A stretch of 62,000 bases of DNA from Zygnema cylindricum. Its lineage: Eukaryota > Streptophyta > Zygnematophyceae > Zygnematales > Zygnemataceae. Below, one piece after another: positions 59,101-62,000 of this stretch. Positions within the stretch are counted from its first letter, which is position 1; every line of letters begins with the position of its first letter. A program made the translations under genes and the position numbers. The stretch is taken from positions 1-62,000 of the forward strand of contig JBBHKE010002596.1 in NCBI GenBank assembly GCA_037447655.1, given 5' to 3'. The notes below the pieces were generated by a model, which was not told the origin of the DNA, did not search any database, and saw nothing but the letters and a program-made list of their open reading frames with translations.

Positions 59101-60664
59101 TATTAATTACTAATAACACAATGCACTCTACTTGTCAGTTCTGTAAAGTGGTTAACTGTCATGTTGAATGGTTATTGTATGTTACTCACTGTAAAATTTT
59201 ATGTTGCAAAAGATGATATTTTGTGCATTATAATTTATAGCTTGTCAATTGTATGCTGTAAGCTTTAAGGTGAATTTTTTGACCAAGTGGCAAATTGTTT
59301 TCATGGTGTTTATACTATGGATTTTTTGTTATTAAAACTCAGTACATTAGATGCACAAAATAGGCGGGACAGTACCAAATACAAGGGTAAAATTTAAACT
59401 TCCAACATAAATACTACCAGATTGATCAATTCATTTAATGAAAAAAAAATGTGATAAGGAAGAAAAGTACCTACATTCGCTCTCTCGGTCGCAAGACCCC
59501 TTTTTGAGCCAATCATAACAAACCCCTTTTGGAGCACTACCGAGCAGTCCTTGGTTTGTCTTTTCCTCTGCTACAGACGAATGTCGATATCGACACTCGT
59601 CCCCTCTCTCACATTTCCTCTTTTTAATAAAGTCGAAACAAGCCCCTTTAGGCAAACTCTCCTCTTCCTTTGCCTCCACATGTTTAAATCGACACCCGTC
59701 TCCTCTCGAACATGAGCCTTCACTTTTAAATTCAAAGTAAACCCTTTCTCCTCCCACGTCTCCCTCCCTCTTTCTCTTTGTGTTGGCCCGGAATACCTCC
59801 AAAACTGTCCTTCTTGTCCTTTTTCTTCCGATTTCACTTTCAATGCCCATGCAGGTATAGTGAAAGGAGCCGCTTTCTCATTGGTCGAGTTAGGGTTAGG
59901 GTTGTATTAGTACAGTTATGAATTTGTATAATAAGTATTCGTACAATTTTTAGTATGTATAATTAATGTTTTATAGTTAGTAGTTTGTGTAATCAGTATT
60001 GGTTTAGTTATTAGTCTGTATAATTATTATTGATACAATTATTAATTTCTATAATTAGTGTTAGTACAGTTATTAATAGTGTTTATTTGGTATTAACACG
60101 GATAGTAGTCTATATAACTAGTATTAAACCAGTTAATAGTTTGTATAATTAGTCTTTAGCACAGTTTTAGTTTGTAAGATTAGTGTTATTACGAGTATAA
60201 GTCTGTATAATTAGTATGAGTACAGTAAAGGAAGAGAGGAGTATGAGTATAGTACACCGCCAATCGCTATTAGCGTTGTGTACGCTAATCCCGTCCCGCT
60301 TTTTTTTGTTTTTATTCTCAAATAGAATTATCCACACTATTTAAAAAAAGCCCTAATTCCTAAATAGAGTAATCGATTTCTTCCAAAATTTCCAAATTCC
60401 CAATTAGCGTACACCACGCTAAATAATAGTATACGCTAATCAAACCTACACGCTAATAGCGATTGGCGGTGTAGAGGAAGAGAGGAGCAGCACCAGCAGT
60501 GAGTGGGAAAAAGGTAACACTTTTTTTTTTCCATCGGTGTTTTTTTTTTTTTTCACATTACATGTTCTCTTACCTGATTGGTCCTCTAGTTTGTTCATAA
60601 ATTTTGCGAAGGAATAATATCTTGTATGGTTCACGTCCGTGCGCTTCGTTTCGCAATTTTTCAA
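50057..60664 (-). CDS. CWF19L1: CWF19L1-like splicing factor (CCCH fingers plus CwfJ domains), 5' end outside, Copia in an intron
   Basis: Cwf19-family proteins act with late spliceosomes and the intron-lariat debranching step in the nucleus. Plant members carry CCCH fingers before CwfJ_C_1 (HIT-like) and CwfJ_C_2. Exons in gene order: 60,664?-60,574; 59,872-59,471; 58,413-58,161; 51,585-51,490; 51,006-50,867; 50,182-50,057. Signatures are two full CCCH fingers and a broken one, VALAKGPLVSSHVLILPIEH and THAHVQ (CwfJ_C_1), then FPLQFGRE and VVAEILGLPERADWKAC (CwfJ_C_2), stop TAG. MITE-B, MITE-A and the 6-kb Copia all lie in introns. Problems: frameshifts near 59,770 and 58,218, one junction off by a base (58,161 to 51,585), and no clean exon for the short CWFC-type segment between 59,471 and 58,413. 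The gene may be decaying or the assembly may contain indels. The N-terminal phosphatase-like part of the family must lie beyond the right edge, if present. Confidence 0.85.
50867..51006 (-). CDS. CWF19L1: CWF19L1-like exon with YFTVE and FPLQFGRE
   Basis: Phase-1 start after CTCTCCAG, donor GAG|GTAAGA. Encodes SVANAVNRVSLGGNYFTVEM then a short insert and GDKFPLQFGRE. The Y-F-x-V-E strand and FPLQFGRE are hallmark CwfJ_C_2 segments. Confidence 0.88.
51490..51585 (-). CDS. CWF19L1: CWF19L1-like exon, VLVPEDK to LIEPG
   Basis: Between TTTTTTTTCAAG and donor G|GTCACC. Encodes VLVPEDKVESIKRTSPEAAQ then RAEFSLQLIEP, matching the post-HxHxQ region of the family. It joins the next exon in phase 1 exactly. 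Its 5' phase does not fit the exon at 58,161 by one base. Confidence 0.8.
51865..51869. repeat. Copia target-site duplication, left (GTATA)
   Basis: GTATA immediately left of the 5' LTR is repeated at 57,923-57,927 immediately right of the 3' LTR. Five bases is the usual Copia duplication. Confidence 0.93.
51870..52515 (+). repeat. Copia 5' LTR
   Basis: Starts TGTTGGATTATTG, ends GATCCTACA. TATATATAGG at 52,255-52,264 is a good TATA box. Frames inside (such as 51,933-52,166) occur identically in the 3' LTR and are not genes. Confidence 0.96.
52518..52530 (+). promoter_or_regulatory. Copia primer-binding site
   Basis: TGGTATCGGAGCT, two bases after the LTR. It is close to the standard initiator-methionine tRNA complement TGGTATCAGAGC. 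Confidence 0.85.
52558..55683 (+). CDS. Copia Gag-protease-integrase, 1,041 residues, ends at UAG
   Basis: Gag forms the particle, the aspartic protease cuts the polyprotein, and integrase inserts the cDNA. Order: charged N-terminus; UBN2-type gag (from about residue 116, SVAFNGTNYAVWKKF); Gly/Arg-rich stretches around two zinc knuckles, CYRCNRLGHLSSSC (355-368) and CHFCGKWGHTIPQC (375-388); protease DTGAS at 462; GAG-pre-integrase (LTLWHHRMCHTSE with CGGCSKGRQ). Integrase follows with Asp about 676 (HIDLCG), Asp 739 (RSDNGGEF) and Glu 773 (VAERKNRT), then a long acidic, Ser-rich linker. Two knuckles is unusual, one being common in Copia. The start is the first ATG after the primer site. The frame stops at TAG 55,681, but the same frame continues as reverse transcriptase. 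Confidence 0.96.
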   Translation: MGRKKNRNTPSPMSTSERAREFSFSGSQFVETRNTERKFEEMFDTLMRYVDSRFQTQSSEKREFASFQAADPFSGGANESEIKERIRKGKAKIEEDSDFEEALDNEDDYNMSGKSVAFNGTNYAVWKKFISNQLILKRLWRIVNGEEKMPTESKARAQWRLKDIAATTGLMKNCTSSVLDHFLAHGTAHECWQALEEQYEKGVENKGQYVYTDFMNFKIKSNELMDDAVKRFNIILEQLLNNGRVILDADKLSVFLNALPEKLSHLKAILRAKADNTFGFTVNFIKMSEGTPSASSSGGGGVLNSTTPETPDLNYAGGRGGGRGGGPRGGGGGRGNKREQGRPPKVPSDLSNVTCYRCNRLGHLSSSCPDKDKQCHFCGKWGHTIPQCYSKSGDSGSGRGGRGSDRGARGGGRGGRRGGGSGYGNANYFDYGNETGDVFPVLNLTLDSVSSGGNLEKEWIIDTGASHHVCTDATLFDDMRELTVPKFITVVSGHVISVGTVGTVRLDLLSWDNDGKERSTEYRLQNTLYIPDGSVNLLSVPQIQKSGGSLLARGDQSIEIWNEKGNVIGEGVVTDANHSRLLWRRPKSKVPTEGISHQISELKGDLTLWHHRMCHTSEVSLKKMIRHSSVRVLDLASGEKVNGCGGCSKGRQIRKSHPNKDIKHRAQSPLEVVHIDLCGHIKPETIGGNKYTLVIVDDFSRKSWVYLLKKKSDAFEKFKEWHVMAERQIDKKLKSIRSDNGGEFVVFEGYCKEWGIRHQFTAPYSPESNRVAERKNRTLQEMVRAMVHSSGREMFLWGDAILTTNYICNRRLTSVSGRKTPEELWSGRKPTVHHLRIWGCHATVYVESIKRKGKFAPRCWPGIFVGYNAKGNLYRVYDPARHTVEESRNVDFHEDLKSAMNSVGKFKENMNFYEENEIESFPYIGDSESDVEPNEETKKKNLKKSVEIEFGSKSDGSLDSRVPSNIRKSQSSKLSSKSSEKEIEIESEEDKEEKEEEQVIRRSSRITKGKKPEKLTYDRKGENTSNSHYFLSDAKETEFLL
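55681..55689 (+). promoter_or_regulatory. In-frame UAG with CARYYA readthrough context
   Basis: TAG-CAA-TCA separates integrase from reverse transcriptase with no frame change. UAG-CAR-YYA is the type I readthrough context defined in tobacco mosaic virus and relatives. Function here is inference; a simple CAG-to-TAG mutation is the alternative. Confidence 0.55.
55684..57243 (+). CDS. Copia reverse transcriptase and RNase H, in frame with the upstream polyprotein
   Basis: Copies element RNA to DNA. The first ATG is at 55,702, but the frame is open from the UAG onward. Residues counted from that ATG: KARLVCKGFQQREGIDFKET (RT fingers), HQMDVETAFLNGELEEEVYM (first catalytic Asp), SLYGLKQAPRTWY, YVDD at 201-204, then RNase H with Asp 367 (FDADWGG), SSTESEY, and HSDSMSS about 442, ending KHIRIRWHFV. 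TGA stop. An independent start is possible, but no Copia is known to me to make RT this way, so a joined product is more likely. Confidence 0.95.
   Translation, partial: QSLTENMTGDPQSYVEARRSIDWESKWKPAWEKEFKSVVDNRTFEEVKLPEGKKAIDAKWVFKTKTGASGEIIKYKARLVCKGFQQREGIDFKETYAPVVKFDSLRIIIAIAAKGKKHVHQMDVETAFLNGELEEEVYMKVPEGVSPLKEGNVWRLRKSLYGLKQAPRTWYLRLHQVLLKFGFVRTTSDCGVYVKGEGVDQIIFSVYVDDFLMACDKLERINELKCYLGLHFKVTDLGEVRYILGIEVIRDKEGNIKLSQAQHCKEILERFGMTDAKPLSTPLDANLHIRKFEEEDSIDVPYREAVGSLMYLSVGTRPDISAAVSIVSRYCHEPKKAHWEAVRRIFRYLVGTIDLGLLFTSNKNSLECVGYFDADWGGDFDSSKSTSGYAFIFGGAAISWSSRLQPTVALSSTESEYMAACHAAKASIWIKEMLRELSIPIGCMTIHSDSMSSMALAKNPVFHKRTKHIRIRWHFVTDLVTANEIEFSYVPTKEEAADLLTKAATHDVFERGRPKLGLF
57263..57276 (+). 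promoter_or_regulatory. Copia polypurine tract
   Basis: AATAAGAGGGGGAT directly precedes the 3' LTR and would prime plus-strand DNA synthesis. Confidence 0.85.
57277..57922 (+). repeat. Copia 3' LTR
   Basis: Same 646-bp length as the 5' LTR, with one difference seen. It ends CCTACA, followed by the GTATA duplication. Confidence 0.96.
57960..58160. repeat. CT-rich tract in CWF19L1 intron
   Basis: TCCCTCCCTC-type repeats on the plus strand, purine-rich in the sense of the gene, beginning right after the donor GTAGGG at 58,160. Confidence 0.85.
58161..58413 (-). CDS. CWF19L1: CWF19L1-like exon, CwfJ_C_1 (HIT-like) core, frameshifted
   Basis: After CCCCTAAAG: VESHLVLSIADHSYVALAKG, PLVSSHVLILPIEHFPNMLS, NALNEITKYKNALKKIYEKR, then at about 58,218 the frame must change to read VLIFERYMQLRAGTHAHVQ. 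HAHVQ is the HxHxQ-type motif of this domain. A single missing base (AAC G-T GTG) explains the shift. Donor CAG|GTAGGG. Confidence 0.88.
58414..59470 (-). other. CWF19L1 intron region with possible damaged small exon
   Basis: The phases flanking this stretch (2, then 1) require at least one further exon carrying the rest of CCCH finger 3 and the CWFC-type segment. Minus-strand 58,640-58,600 (ATATTCATCCTGATGCAAAG, then TTTTGGTTCGCCTCCC) is the only weak candidate. It would need an indel and has a stop. MITE-A occupies 58,903-59,102. Confidence 0.35.
58903..59102. mobile_element. MITE-A copy in CWF19L1 intron
   Basis: CTACACCATAAATGGCTATT at one end and AACACTAATAGCAAT at the other, with GTCACTTAAA and a GTGAGCACGGAGGAAGATG match to family interiors. 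Confidence 0.6.
59471..59872 (-). CDS. CWF19L1: CWF19L1-like exon with CCCH zinc fingers, frameshifted
   Basis: Phase-1 start after GAGAAAG. It opens CGGCTCCTTTCACTATACC (APFTIPAWAL), then QFWRYSGPTQRER; near 59,770 the frame must change to read GDVGGERVYFEFKSEG. Finger 1 has Tyr where the first Cys is expected (VYFEFKSEGSCSRGDGCRFK then H). Finger 2, CFDFIKKRKCERGDECRYRH, is a full C8-C5-C3-H. Finger 3, CYDWLKKGSCDRESEC, continues in the next exon. Donor AG|GTACTT at 59,470. The ATG at 59,850 is internal and probably not the start. Confidence 0.85.
59885..60240. repeat. AT-rich degenerate tandem repeat in intron
   Basis: Words such as TTTGTATAATTAGTATTAGT and ACAGTTATTAGT recur with a loose period of about 30-35. 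Two TTAGGG units at 59,890 are isolated. Confidence 0.65.
60253..60472. mobile_element. MITE-B copy, 220 bp, perfect 24-bp ends
   Basis: TACACCGCCAATCGCTATTA-GCGT and ACGC-TAATAGCGATTGGCGGTGTA. It lies within a CWF19L1-like intron. Confidence 0.88.
60574..60664 (-). CDS. CWF19L1: Probable upstream CWF19L1-like exon, 5' end undefined
   Basis: Minus-strand VNHTRYYSFAKFMNKLEDQS followed by donor CAG|GTAAGAGA. The family has a HxTRFIxLAxVGN segment at this place, and the phase-1 donor fits the 59,872 acceptor exactly. Sequence upstream (EKLRNEAHGRE in another frame) might extend it, but needs a further frame change. Confidence 0.5.
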
Positions 60665-60849
60665 AAACGAAAAAGTGCATTCCGAACATGATGTCTGATG
60701 GTGGACGGCAGTTGCCGTTTGCTATCCACAGCTGTCAAGTTTTGACGCATAGAACTGCATCTTTTGTCCGCCGCTACGCTCCAAAACGGTCGAAACCGAC
60801 CGTCCCAACCGTCACCGCCACTATTTTTGTCATTTTATGAAATTTGGCG

Positions 60850-61000
60850 TACGGATCCCAAAAATTATGACATCGTTTTCCCATTTTTCCATGTGTGAAC
60901 CACGCAATTACCGGCGCAAAGCAAAACCTAACAGCGAACTGAAACATAAAGACAGACGCGCGCCGTAAAACTGACGCGCCGTTTCACAATGTATTCCTTC
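60850..61000. mobile_element. F-family subterminal fragment
   Basis: TTTTCCCATTTTTCCATGTG and GTGAACCACGCAATT match 44,040-44,090 and, inverted, 48,360-48,410. No complete element is delimited. Confidence 0.35.
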
Positions 61001-61059
61001 GATAACTCAAACTACTAACGAACATCCAAACGCAACCGCTACAATACGCATCGCAGAAC

Positions 61060-61860
61060 CAAAACGTTGATAGTGTTGGTATTTTATATCGTACACACCA
61101 GTCAATATTTTATTAAAGACGGCCATCGGACGGAATCTTTTCATTCGATCGTAACCGTCGGATGCATAATCCGACAGATGTGCACGGTAATATGTGTTTA
61201 AAGTGGCAAAAAAACAAAACCCAACGTGGAGTCGCCACATATAGCGTTTCCAACTGTTTCGCACCTGAATTTTTTAAGTTTCAAATTTGGTATTCGATGC
61301 CAATTCAAAAGAAAGTTTCCAAGTCACACTACGTCATTCATAGTACAAATTTGATTCAAAATTACGTCACTTTCACTGTTTGTCTGCTGAATCGACTGCC
61401 AGCTGGCTACATACCTGGAGCCGTCCTTTCTTGGCCAGTAAACGAGTCAGTCACACTGTGTACCTGTCAGCTTTTGGAAATTTCAGAATAGTACAGTATT
61501 TGTAGCTGTCTTTCATAGGTTTCAACTGGACAGAACGCCATCCACACTTAATACATGATCCAGGAAAGGAGGAGGTCAATGGGCAAATTGTACTTTTCCG
61601 ACAAGATTTTGATTATTACGTCAGTCCCCCGGGTCCGTCGCTTGCGTCAGTCCTAGGTTCGTGAACAGGATTGTACGGACGGGCCATAAGCCTGAGAAGG
61701 GTCCCGTTTACCTATACGTAAGAGTCCCGTTTGCCTACGCATATAGTGTCAGTTGGCCTTACTTTTTGTAGAAGGTTAGATGACCAGATAATATTCAAAT
61801 GTAACGGTCAAATCGTTTGGTTGGAATAATGGTAATATACTAATATTCCATCAACGAAAA
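61060..61860. repeat. Dispersed repeat X, copy 2
   Basis: MITE-A-like head (61,080-61,215), then text shared with 28,560-29,240: ACTGTTTCGCACCTGAA, GTCACACTACGTCAT, CGACTGCCAGCTGGCTA, TTGTACTTTTCCGACAAGAT. Open frames are not conserved between the two copies. Confidence 0.6.
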
Positions 61861-62000
61861 AGTGAGGTTGTTTATTGAACGCGTACGTTCTCGTATTTAT
61901 ATAACATGTCTTCTGGAGACCTATGGAGATGCTCCAAGCTTACAAGCCTAGAAATTGACCGTCCATTTTTTTTTCTCATCCACGCCGCAATCGCTCAATC
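61861..62000. other. Start of another F-family-like element at the window edge
   Basis: AAAAAGTGAGGTTGTTTATT matches the F-family subterminal phrase. The element is cut by the window end. Confidence 0.35.

Noticed and set aside
59885-59900. Telomere or internal telomeric array
   Set aside because: Only two TTAGGG units here and two TTTAGGG units near 21,000, so no array.

Overview
This is nuclear DNA of a eukaryote from the green lineage, most likely a streptophyte (charophyte-grade) alga or another early-diverging plant. The exact taxon is inference. The basis is a three-exon gene for ribosomal protein uS10/RPS20 with plant-type sequence, a CCCH zinc finger plus CwfJ gene of the plant-type domain layout, GT-AG introns of about 0.5-6.6 kb, Copia, Ty3-like and PIF/Harbinger elements, and many MITEs. 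Both host genes end in UAG, so UAG is a normal stop here. There are no operons, CRISPR arrays or prokaryotic signals.

Layout. 1-20,700 is a repeat landscape. At 2,449-8,392 three MITE-B-type elements lie end to end. The first is split by a 3.7-kb Harbinger-like element (2,575-6,280) holding a 231-bp satellite array with an alternating two-unit order. The third is split by a 0.95-kb MITE (H1 family). Further H1, MITE-A and F-family elements and Copia-B LTR remnants follow. 20,700-26,000 is the RPS20 gene. Its first coding exon sits between about 0.6 kb of pyrimidine-rich and about 0.7 kb of purine-rich DNA, has degenerate copies of itself in intron 1, and exon 2 carries one extra base. 26,000-32,000 is again repeats. 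32,800-38,300 is a nest of broken retroelements: a Ty3-like gag, inverted Copia-B copies with a perfect 190-bp palindrome, an LTR-like segment containing a tRNA-like Pol III promoter, and a Copia integrase scrap. 38,400-44,030 is a decayed PIF/Harbinger transposon with a transposase on + and a SANT-type accessory protein on -. 44,000-49,500 is MITEs and simple repeats.

50,057 to at least 60,664 (- strand) is a CWF19L1-like splicing-factor gene. I assembled it from six separate exons, none of which is recognisable as a complete protein alone. A young 6,053-bp Copia element (51,870-57,922; 646-bp LTRs with one difference seen; 5-bp target duplication GTATA) lies inside one of its introns. The Copia polyprotein frame is intact except for one in-frame UAG between integrase and reverse transcriptase. 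That stop has the context UAG-CAA-UCA, which fits the UAG-CAR-YYA readthrough signal known from plant RNA viruses.

The contrast between the intact Copia frame and single-base frameshifts in RPS20, the CWF19L1-like gene and both Harbinger genes is the main quality question in the window. The shifts may be real decay or uncorrected assembly indels.
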